Source: Clostridia bacterium (lineage in GTDB: Bacteria > Bacillota > Clostridia > Christensenellales > Aristaeellaceae). Taken from it: DNA of 11,187 nt. Numbering within the stretch: the stretch's first letter is position 1; each line of letters begins with the position of its first letter. Positions 1-6,638 of the stretch are shown piece after piece. The DNA lies in assembly GCA_024404275.1 (NCBI GenBank), contig JAKSQG010000046.1, positions 1 through 11,187 on the forward strand. The letters are read 5' to 3'. A program made the translations under genes and the position numbers. The notes beneath the pieces were generated by a model, which was not told the origin of the DNA, ran no database searches, and saw only the letters and a list, made by a program, of their open reading frames with translations.

Positions 1-94
1 ATAGCCCGGGGAAGGCGCCGCTCCTCTTTTCCGGGATGCGCCTGCCGCAAACGATCCCGCTTCCGGCACCGTATCCTCGGCCACCTCGGTCTTC

Positions 95-2806
95 ATGCGT
101 CCCGCGGTGGAAGAGGACAAGCCCGTGAAGATCCCGGCGGAGCAGCCGGAGGCGCTGTCTGATACCCGTGTCACACTGGTCCGCACCATTCGTCCCCGTC
201 CGGTCGTCACCGAGGAAGAGTCGGCAGACGAAGCCGGCAGCCCCGCCGCCGACCTTGCCGAAACCCGTGCCACGCCGGTCAAGCCGCTCCGTGCTTATAC
301 CGCGGGTCCGGAGGATTCCGACATCAGCGAAGACCTTCCGCCGGAGGTTCCCTCCCGTCTTGGCGCACAGACGCGGGTCATCCCCGTCTTCCGCACCGCC
401 CCCGCCGACGAGGCACAGCCGGCGCCCGCCGTCCCCGTCCCGGAGGAGCAGGCGCACATCCCCGCCGAGGCGGAAAACGCCCGCCGTTATTCCTCCGCGG
501 ATGATTACCGCTACCGTACCGATTCCGAGGATGACGAATATGACGACCGCGGCGCACATCGTCTGCTGTGGTTCGCCCTGATCGCCCTCGTCCTCGTCGT
601 GTTCCTGTTTGGCGCCTTCCTGGTCTTTCTGCCCAAGGTGACCGCCCGCCCCGCGGACGGCTCCGGCATCATGGGAACGCTTTATAACCTGCGCGATAAG
701 CTCTCCCCCGTCACCGGGCTGCTCGGCATCGAGGAAGAAAAGCCCGTTGTGGAAACCTTCCAGACGGCCTCCGGCACCGTCACGCAGGGATCGCAGGTGC
801 AGTTCCAGATCACCACCAGCCGTTCTGTACAAAAGGTACGTCTGACCGACGCCACGGGCAAGGTGCTTTCCGCTTCCGTCACCTGTCCGGACAGCGGTAC
901 CACCTGGGTGGTGACCCTGCTGGCGGATGCGCCCTACAGCGGTTCGGTCTGCGCCGAATTCTGCTTCAACAACACCTGGTATCCTTCCGGCAACGCGCTG
1001 CCGCTGCAGGTCATCGCGCCCACACCGGTGCCTACGCCCGTGCCTGTCACGCCGGCGCCCACCCAGTATGTGGCCATTCCCATCACTCCGGTGCCCACGC
1101 AGTCCACCGTGGCAGTGCCCATCATGAATATCACCGCCGCGCCGACCGAGGTGCCCACGCCGACCCCCACACCCGTTCCGACGCCGACTCCGACGCCCGA
1201 ACCCACGCCCACACCGGTGCCCACGCCCACGCCCATGCCTGCGTTTGAGGCTTCCGCCGCCGCGGATACCGATCCCGCCGCGCTCAAGATCACCGGCACC
1301 GTCTATCAGGACGGCAAAAAGGTCACCTCCTTTACCCGCAAAAGCCCCATCCGCATGCTCGACCCCAAGGATTATGATGCCTACGGCAAGGGCGTGTTTG
1401 CCTTCCGCGGCACCAATTTCCGTCAAAACGCCGTCTCCGGCACGGTAGATGTCAAACAGCAGACCATGTCGATCGAATGGAAATTCGAGCTCGGCAGCCT
1501 CAGGACCTCGGACAACGGCACCCTGTACGGTGTCGGCTGCACCGGTCAGCCCGCCATTGTGCAGTGGGCGCAGGCCTTCCGTGAAAAGTGGATGAACATC
1601 TACGAAGCCAAGCGTTCCGTCTCCGCCCTCAAGGAGGTCATCTTCGGCGCGCAGGACGGCAACATCTACTTCCTCGATCTGACCGACGGCACGCCCACCC
1701 GTGACCCCATCAAGCTGGGTTACCCCATCAAATCCTCAGTCAGCGTCGATCCTTACGGCTATCCGCTGCTGGCGGTCGGTCAGGCCATTTCCCGTCTGCC
1801 CAAGGGAACGGGCAAGATCGGCTACCATGTCTACAGCCTGCTGGACGGCAAGGAGCTGCTCTTCCTCGACGGCCGTGCTTCCAACTCCCAGAGCCAGTAC
1901 GTCAACAACGGCGCATTTGACTCCTCCGCGCTCATCGACCGCGGCACCTCCACCCTCATCATGGGCGGCGAAAACGGTCTTGTCTATACCGTCTCACTCG
2001 ATCCCCTGTTCAATTACCGCGATTCCGCCGGCAATCTGCTGGACAAAGCCACCATCAAGCTGAACAACAGCTCCGTGGTGCTCAAGACCAAGTCCGGCAC
2101 CGAAGCCGAAAACAAAACCGGCATCGAAACCAGTCTGGCCATGTACGGGCAGTATCTTTACACCGCCGATACCCACGGCATCCTGCAGTGCATCGATACC
2201 GATACCATGACCGCCGTATGGGCGGCCGATGTGGGCGACAATACCGACGCCGCCCTCGCGCTGGACATGGATGAAAACGGCGCCGTCTCCCTCTACACCG
2301 GCAACACTGCCTATGCCCGCAACAAGAGCAAAACGCCCGTCACCCTGCGTTCCCTGAACGCGCTCACGGGCGAGAGCAACTGGACCTACACCGTCTCCTG
2401 TGCCTACAACGCCGATCAGCTGTCCGGCCTCAAAGCCAGCCCGCTGGTAGGTGACAATGCCATCGATGATCTGGTCATCTTCACCGTCAACATGACGGAC
2501 GGCGGCAAAAAGTCCCGCGTCATCGCCCTGAACAAGCAGACGGGCAAGCTCGTCTGGGAGCAGGTGCTGGACTGCAACGCCGTCTCCAGCCCCGTGGCCG
2601 TCTATAACGCCGAAGGCACCGCCTGGGTCATTCAGGCCGGTCAGGACGGCGTGCTCCGTCTGATGAACGGCCGCACCGGCGCCGTCCTGTCCACGCTCGA
2701 TCTGGGCGGCGAGATTCAGGGCAGCCCCGCGGTCTATAATGATATCCTTGTCATCGGCACCTGTTCCAAGAACAACAGCTATATGTACGGCATCCGTATC
2801 AACTGA
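95..2806 (+). CDS. Single-pass membrane protein with extracellular PQQ-like beta-propeller
   Basis: Predicted 903 aa from the first in-frame ATG. Residues 1-154 are acidic and Pro/Ala-rich, presumably cytoplasmic, with T-R-[VA]-[TI]-[LP]-V motifs at about 24-29, 57-62 and 93-98. A hydrophobic helix lies at about 157-180 and no cleavable signal peptide is seen. A beta-rich, possibly Ig-like segment (about 224-308) follows, then a Pro/Thr linker (309-382). From about 460 to the end are PQQ/quinoprotein-like propeller blades, recognisable by pieces such as ALNKQTGKLVWE, GQDGVLRLMNGRTG and ADTHGILQCIDTDT. Known propellers of this type act as binding scaffolds or enzymes; the ligand here cannot be told. 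The linker suggests the propeller is held beyond the membrane. The start is doubtful: no Shine-Dalgarno precedes ATG 95, and coding-like sequence continues upstream as far as a TAG at 2-4. The gene ends 46 nt before glpK with no terminator between them. Confidence 0.85.
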   Translation: MRPAVEEDKPVKIPAEQPEALSDTRVTLVRTIRPRPVVTEEESADEAGSPAADLAETRATPVKPLRAYTAGPEDSDISEDLPPEVPSRLGAQTRVIPVFRTAPADEAQPAPAVPVPEEQAHIPAEAENARRYSSADDYRYRTDSEDDEYDDRGAHRLLWFALIALVLVVFLFGAFLVFLPKVTARPADGSGIMGTLYNLRDKLSPVTGLLGIEEEKPVVETFQTASGTVTQGSQVQFQITTSRSVQKVRLTDATGKVLSASVTCPDSGTTWVVTLLADAPYSGSVCAEFCFNNTWYPSGNALPLQVIAPTPVPTPVPVTPAPTQYVAIPITPVPTQSTVAVPIMNITAAPTEVPTPTPTPVPTPTPTPEPTPTPVPTPTPMPAFEASAAADTDPAALKITGTVYQDGKKVTSFTRKSPIRMLDPKDYDAYGKGVFAFRGTNFRQNAVSGTVDVKQQTMSIEWKFELGSLRTSDNGTLYGVGCTGQPAIVQWAQAFREKWMNIYEAKRSVSALKEVIFGAQDGNIYFLDLTDGTPTRDPIKLGYPIKSSVSVDPYGYPLLAVGQAISRLPKGTGKIGYHVYSLLDGKELLFLDGRASNSQSQYVNNGAFDSSALIDRGTSTLIMGGENGLVYTVSLDPLFNYRDSAGNLLDKATIKLNNSSVVLKTKSGTEAENKTGIETSLAMYGQYLYTADTHGILQCIDTDTMTAVWAADVGDNTDAALALDMDENGAVSLYTGNTAYARNKSKTPVTLRSLNALTGESNWTYTVSCAYNADQLSGLKASPLVGDNAIDDLVIFTVNMTDGGKKSRVIALNKQTGKLVWEQVLDCNAVSSPVAVYNAEGTAWVIQAGQDGVLRLMNGRTGAVLSTLDLGGEIQGSPAVYNDILVIGTCSKNNSYMYGIRIN
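1019..1240 (+). repeat. Pro/Thr-rich low-complexity linker (PT-repeat DNA)
   Basis: This stretch encodes residues 309-382 of the propeller protein. It is built from near-tandem CCN-ACN-CCN units and gives PTPVPT and PTPTP repeats, densest from about 1142 onward. Such Pro/Thr linkers commonly cross or extend into the Gram-positive cell wall. The repeat is prone to length change by slippage, so its length may vary between strains. The reverse strand reads as a Gly/Val repeat open frame, which is only a shadow. Confidence 0.85.
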
Positions 2807-2839
2807 CGCTTCACCATGCGTCATCAAAATACATCATTT

Positions 2840-2844
2840 GGAGG
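2840..2844 (+). promoter_or_regulatory. glpK ribosome binding site
   Basis: GGAGG lies 8 nt before the ATG at 2853. It decides the glpK start against in-frame starts further upstream that would overlap the propeller gene. Translation from 2853 gives the family-typical N-terminus, with Asp at position 10. Confidence 0.85.
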
Positions 2845-2852
2845 CGATTCCC

Positions 2853-4349
2853 ATGGAGAAAAAGTACCTTGTTGCCCTCGACCAGGGCACTACCTCTTCC
2901 CGTGCCGTCATTTTCACCTTCAACGGCGATATCGTTGCATCCAGCGGTGAGGAATTCCCCCAGCATTATCCGCAGCCCGGCTGGGTCGAGCATGACCCCG
3001 AGGATATCCTGCGCACACAGATCAATTCGCTGCGCGCCGCCGTTAAAAAGGCCAAGATCGATCCCGCGGAGATCGCCGCCATCGGCATCACCAACCAGCG
3101 TGAAACCACCCTGCTGTGGGACCGCAAGACCGGCAAGTGCCTTTACAACGCCATCGTATGGCAGTGCCGCCGCACCGCTGAATATGTAGAAGAACTCAAA
3201 GCTCAAGGCATGACCGATCTGATCCGCGAAAAGACGGGTCTGGTGGCCGACGCTTACTTCAGCGGCACCAAGCTCAAGTGGCTCATCAACCACCTCAACT
3301 GCCGCGAGCGCGCCGAAAACGGCAACCTCTGCTTCGGCACCATCGACAGCTTCCTCGCCTGGCACCTGGTCGAAGGTCATCCCCATGTCACGGATGCCAC
3401 CAACGCCGGCCGCACCATGCTGTTCAACATCCGCACTCAGCAGTGGGATGACGATCTGCTCAAAATGCTGCACATTCCCGCCGCTGTGCTGCCCGAAGTG
3501 GTCGACAGTGCGCAGGTCATCGGTATGCTGGATAACAGTATCCTCGGCACGCCCATCCCCGTGGCCGCCATCGCCGGCGACCAGCACGCCAGCCTGTTCG
3601 GTCAGGCCTGCTTCTACAAGGGCATGGCCAAGAACACCTACGGTACCGGCTGCTTCATGCTGATGAACGCGGGCGAAGAGTTTTCTCTCTCCAATCACGG
3701 TCTGCTGACCACCGTGGCGTGGCGCCTCAACGGCAAGCCCACCTACGCGCTGGAGGGCAGCGTGTTCATGGGCGGCGCCACCGTGCAGTGGCTGCGTGAC
3801 GAGATGAAGTTTGTCACCAACGCCGCCGACAGCGAAAAGCTGGCCACCTCCATCGCCGGCAACAACAATGTTTATCTGGTGCCTGCCTTCACGGGTCTGG
3901 GCGCCCCCCACTGGAGCATGTACGCCCGCGGCACGCTGTTTGGCATGACCCGCGGTACCGGTCACGCCGAGATCGTCCGTGCCGGTCTGGAAAGCATCGT
4001 CTATCAGAGCCACGACCTGTTTACTGCCATGGCAGCCGATATCGGTCACACCCCCGCCGTGCTGCGTGTGGACGGCGGCGCCGCGGCCAATGCTTTCCTG
4101 ATGCAGTTCCAGTCCGATATCAGCCGCGTGGCGGTCGAACGCCCCGCCGTGCTGGAAACCACCGCTCTGGGTGCCGCCATGCTGGCCGGTCTTGCCGTCG
4201 GTGTGTATTCTTCCCTTGACGCCACCGCCGAAAGCCGCCGTACCGCCCGCCGCTTCGATCCGCAGATGGAAGTGGTCGAACGCGACCAGCTGCTGCGCGG
4301 CTGGCACCGTGCGGTCGACTCCGTGCTCTACTGGGCCAACCACGAATAA
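2853..4349 (+). CDS. glpK: Glycerol kinase
   Basis: Predicted 498 aa, the usual length. It phosphorylates glycerol with ATP to give sn-glycerol 3-phosphate in the cytoplasm, feeding glycolysis and phospholipid synthesis. The FGGY-kinase fold shows the N-terminal phosphate loop DQGTTSSRA (from D10). The glycerol-binding residues R83, E84 and Y135 fall at the same positions as in the E. coli enzyme, and the catalytic Asp is D243 in GDQHASLFGQ. FGGY signature 1 matches at about 135-147, and YGTGCFMLMNAGEE follows. The start is fixed by GGAGG at 2840-2844. The loop that carries the HPr-phosphorylated His in enterococcal and Bacillus GlpK reads DNSILGT here, with Ser229 in place of His, and the E. 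coli fructose-1,6-bisphosphate loop is also absent. No glpF or glycerol-3-phosphate dehydrogenase gene is nearby. It lies 18 nt before darA, so the two are probably co-transcribed. Confidence 0.96.
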   Translation: MEKKYLVALDQGTTSSRAVIFTFNGDIVASSGEEFPQHYPQPGWVEHDPEDILRTQINSLRAAVKKAKIDPAEIAAIGITNQRETTLLWDRKTGKCLYNAIVWQCRRTAEYVEELKAQGMTDLIREKTGLVADAYFSGTKLKWLINHLNCRERAENGNLCFGTIDSFLAWHLVEGHPHVTDATNAGRTMLFNIRTQQWDDDLLKMLHIPAAVLPEVVDSAQVIGMLDNSILGTPIPVAAIAGDQHASLFGQACFYKGMAKNTYGTGCFMLMNAGEEFSLSNHGLLTTVAWRLNGKPTYALEGSVFMGGATVQWLRDEMKFVTNAADSEKLATSIAGNNNVYLVPAFTGLGAPHWSMYARGTLFGMTRGTGHAEIVRAGLESIVYQSHDLFTAMAADIGHTPAVLRVDGGAAANAFLMQFQSDISRVAVERPAVLETTALGAAMLAGLAVGVYSSLDATAESRRTARRFDPQMEVVERDQLLRGWHRAVDSVLYWANHE

Positions 4350-4367
4350 TTCTCAGGAGGTTCTGTT

Positions 4368-4697
4368 ATGAAGCTGATCATCGCCATCGTTCAGGATGAA
4401 GACGCGTCCCGTCTCATTTCCGCCCTGATGAACGACGATTACCGTGTCACAAAGCTGGCCACCACCGGCGGCTTCCTGCGTGCCGGCAACACCACCCTGC
4501 TGGTCGGCGTCGATGATGACCGTTTTGATAACTGCATGTCCATCATCGAAAAGCTTTGCAAAAGCCGCAAGCAGATGGCCGCTTCCCCCATCACCGCGGG
4601 CAGCGCTGCCGGCATGTACGCGCCCATGCCCATCGAAGTCACCGTGGGCGGCGCCACCGTGTTTGTAATGGAAGTGGCTCAGTTTGCCAGGTTCTGA
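4368..4697 (+). CDS. darA: Cyclic-di-AMP receptor, PII-like (DarA/PstA, YaaQ)
   Basis: Predicted 109 aa, full family length. It is a cytosolic trimeric PII-like protein that binds the second messenger c-di-AMP; its downstream partner is not established. The sequence closely follows the B. subtilis/S. aureus family: the N-terminal MKLIIAIVQDEDA strand, then RVTKLATTGGFLRAGNTT at 26-43 with R26, T28, F36, L37 and N41, followed by G47. These are in the nucleotide-binding region of the known structures. GGATVFV at 94-100, including F99, completes the C-terminal part. A perfect AGGAGG at 4355-4360 lies 7 nt before the ATG. The 3' end overlaps the proposed holB start by 14 nt. The pairing with holB and ricT is the standard Firmicutes neighbourhood; glpK upstream is not. 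Confidence 0.96.
   Translation: MKLIIAIVQDEDASRLISALMNDDYRVTKLATTGGFLRAGNTTLLVGVDDDRFDNCMSIIEKLCKSRKQMAASPITAGSAAGMYAPMPIEVTVGGATVFVMEVAQFARF
4670..4674 (+). promoter_or_regulatory. Probable holB ribosome binding site inside darA
   Basis: GGAAG lies 9 nt before a TTG at 4684, within the last codons of darA. It is weaker than the other Shine-Dalgarno sites in the window. An in-frame TAA at 4666-4668 excludes any earlier holB start. The next ATG, at 4756, would remove the conserved N-terminal RFIGLGEPQRQL segment, so the TTG start is favoured. Confidence 0.55.
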
Positions 4698-5682
4698 TTT
4701 TTCCATTCTGCCCACCGAGCGTTTTATTGGCCTCGGCGAGCCGCAGCGGCAGCTGATGAGCAGCGTACGTGCCGGCACCCTGCCGCACGCCGTGCTGCTG
4801 CTGGGCATGCCCGGCACGGGCAAGCGCACGCTTGCCCGCCATCTTGCCGCCGCCCTTTTGTGCACAGGCGAGGGCGAACGCCCCTGCATGCGCTGCCGTG
4901 CCTGCAAGCGTGTTGCCGCACGCACGCACAGCGACCTGTTGATGCCCGATGCGGGTGAAAACGACCGCACCATCAAGGTCGACCAGCTGCGTGATATCAT
5001 CCGCGCGCTGTCGATGCATGCCGGTGAGGGCGGCCGCCGCGTTGTGCTGCTGGAAAACGCCCACCGTATGAACCTGCAGGCGCAAAACGCCCTGCTCAAA
5101 TCCCTCGAAGAGCCGGATGAGGACACCACCTTTCTGCTCACCGCCTCCTCCGAGGCGCAGCTGCTGCCCACCGTGCGCAGCCGCTGCCGCGTCACTCGCA
5201 TCCCCCCGTGGGAAACCGAGCGCATCGAGCAGGAGCTGCTCCGTCTTGGCTGTGACGCCGCTCAGGCGCACGAATTGGCTGTGATGTCCTTGGGCAGCCT
5301 CGGCAGCGCCATCGAGCATATGAGCTCCCCTGCCTTTGCCGCGCTTCGTGAAACCGTTGAAAGCACCTTTTTTTCGGTCGCCTCTGCGCAGGATGTACCC
5401 ATCTTTTCCGCCCGCCTCAAGGACAGCAAGGACAGCGCCGCCGACCTGCTCGACCTGATGGAGCAATTGTGCCACGAGTACCTGCTCCACGCGCACGGTC
5501 TGGGCGCCGCGCCGCAGCTTGCAAAAGCCCGCTCGGCGGAGCTTTGGGAAAACGCATCGCCCCGCGCCCTTGAAAAAATACTGGACGGCATCATCGCCGC
5601 CCGCAAATATAAAGAAGCCAACGTCTCCTGGCAAGCCATTGCCGAAAGACTGTTGTATCTGATTTCGGAGGAAAATCTATGA
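4684..5682 (+). CDS. holB: DNA polymerase III subunit delta-prime
   Basis: Predicted 332 aa from a TTG start, normal length for the family. It is part of the clamp loader that places the sliding clamp on DNA at the replication fork. It has an AAA+ fold with a P-loop-like GMPGTGKRT at 41-49, and a four-cysteine zinc-module pattern at C60, C68, C71 and C74. The segment NALLKSLEEPDEDTTFLLTA follows, and then the clamp-loader SRC motif at 166-168. In the P-loop the residue after the invariant Lys is Arg (K47-R48), not Ser/Thr; delta-prime is generally not an active ATPase, so this is consistent with a structural role. It overlaps darA by 14 nt and ricT by 4 nt (ATGA), implying translational coupling. 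dnaX was considered and set aside because of the length, the single-domain layout and the gene context. Confidence 0.9.
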   Translation: MPGSDFSILPTERFIGLGEPQRQLMSSVRAGTLPHAVLLLGMPGTGKRTLARHLAAALLCTGEGERPCMRCRACKRVAARTHSDLLMPDAGENDRTIKVDQLRDIIRALSMHAGEGGRRVVLLENAHRMNLQAQNALLKSLEEPDEDTTFLLTASSEAQLLPTVRSRCRVTRIPPWETERIEQELLRLGCDAAQAHELAVMSLGSLGSAIEHMSSPAFAALRETVESTFFSVASAQDVPIFSARLKDSKDSAADLLDLMEQLCHEYLLHAHGLGAAPQLAKARSAELWENASPRALEKILDGIIAARKYKEANVSWQAIAERLLYLISEENL

Positions 5683-6605
5683 CCACCATCGTAGGCGTTC
5701 GTTTCCGCAACGCCGGCAAGCTTTATTATTTCGATCCCGGCAAGCTCTGGCCCACCGCGGGCGACGCTGTCATTGTCGAAACCACCCGCGGCATCGAATA
5801 CGCCGAGGTCGTCACCGGCGTGCAGGAGGTGGAGGACGGCCAGCTTTCCCATCCGCTGACGCCCATTCTGCGCGTAGCCACCGCCGAGGATGCCCGCCGC
5901 AATGCCGAAAATCAAGTCAAGCGCGCCGAAGCGCATGATATCTGCCTCAAAAAGATTCAGGAGCACAAGCTGGAAATGAAGCTTGTCAGCGTTGAATACA
6001 CCTTTGACGGCAGCAAGATCATCTTTTATTTCACTGCCAACGGCCGTGTGGATTTCCGTGCGCTGGTCAAGGATCTGGCCTCCATTTTCAAGACCCGCAT
6101 CGAGCTCAAGCAGATCGGCGTGCGTGACGAGGTCAAAATGCTGGGCGGTCTGGGCATCTGTGGACGCCCCGTATGCTGCTCCCAGTTCATGAGCGATTTC
6201 CAGCCCGTCTCCATCAAAATGGCCAAGGAGCAAAATCTTTCGCTCAACCCCACCAAGATCAGCGGCGTCTGCGGCCGTCTGATGTGCTGCCTTAAATATG
6301 AAGAAGATCATTACGAGGCCACCCGCAAGCGCATGCCCCGCATCGGCCGTGATGTCATCACCCCCGACGGCATCGGCTGCGTGCAGGATATCAACGTGCT
6401 CAAGGAGACCGTGCGTGTCCGCATCGTAAAGGGTGATTCCAGCGAGACCAACGATTATCCCCTGGCCGATATCCAGCGCATCGGCGGCAAGCCCGCTCCC
6501 GCCCCCGTCGCGGCTGTTGAAAACACCGACGAACCGGATGAGGAGCTTCTTCCCACCAACGAAACCATCATCGACGCCCCCGAGCTTCCGCTGGACGAAG
6601 AATAA
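5679..6605 (+). CDS. ricT: PSP1-domain Fe-S protein RicT (YaaT)
   Basis: Predicted 308 aa. In B. subtilis RicT (YaaT) forms the RicA-RicF-RicT complex, which carries [4Fe-4S] clusters and directs RNase Y-dependent mRNA maturation; it also affects sporulation, competence and biofilm formation. The PSP1 core has two diagnostic cysteine motifs: CGRPVCC at 161-167 and CGRLMCCLKYE from 198, with C203 and C204. They are joined by the highly conserved segment that includes SLNPTKISG. The start ATG at 5679 overlaps the holB stop by 4 nt, and GGAGG at 5667-5671 lies 7 nt upstream. The last 40 or so residues are a Pro/Ala then acidic tail (KPAPAPVAA to ELPLDEE), probably disordered and lineage-specific. 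ricA and ricF are not in this window. Confidence 0.95.
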   Translation: MTTIVGVRFRNAGKLYYFDPGKLWPTAGDAVIVETTRGIEYAEVVTGVQEVEDGQLSHPLTPILRVATAEDARRNAENQVKRAEAHDICLKKIQEHKLEMKLVSVEYTFDGSKIIFYFTANGRVDFRALVKDLASIFKTRIELKQIGVRDEVKMLGGLGICGRPVCCSQFMSDFQPVSIKMAKEQNLSLNPTKISGVCGRLMCCLKYEEDHYEATRKRMPRIGRDVITPDGIGCVQDINVLKETVRVRIVKGDSSETNDYPLADIQRIGGKPAPAPVAAVENTDEPDEELLPTNETIIDAPELPLDEE

Positions 6606-6638
6606 ACGATAACATTGAATTGAAAGAAGGATTCCCAC

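Noticed and set aside
5..35. Hairpin from CCCGGGGAA and TTTTCCGGG as a terminator of an upstream gene
   Set aside because: Pairing is imperfect over a long loop, there is no T-run after it, and the sequence reads as coding in frame with the propeller gene.
1019..1240. The short repeats as a possible CRISPR or tandem satellite
   Set aside because: The units are 6 to 12 nt, in frame, and encode a Pro/Thr linker; there are no spacers or fixed-length repeats.
2739..2852. A longer GlpK N-terminus overlapping the propeller gene
   Set aside because: The extra 38 residues are unlike glycerol kinases, whereas ATG 2853 has GGAGG 8 nt upstream and gives the conserved D10 numbering.
2811..4343. A 510-codon open frame on the minus strand opposite glpK
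   Set aside because: It is a codon-bias shadow of a confidently assigned enzyme gene; no motif was seen in the translation.
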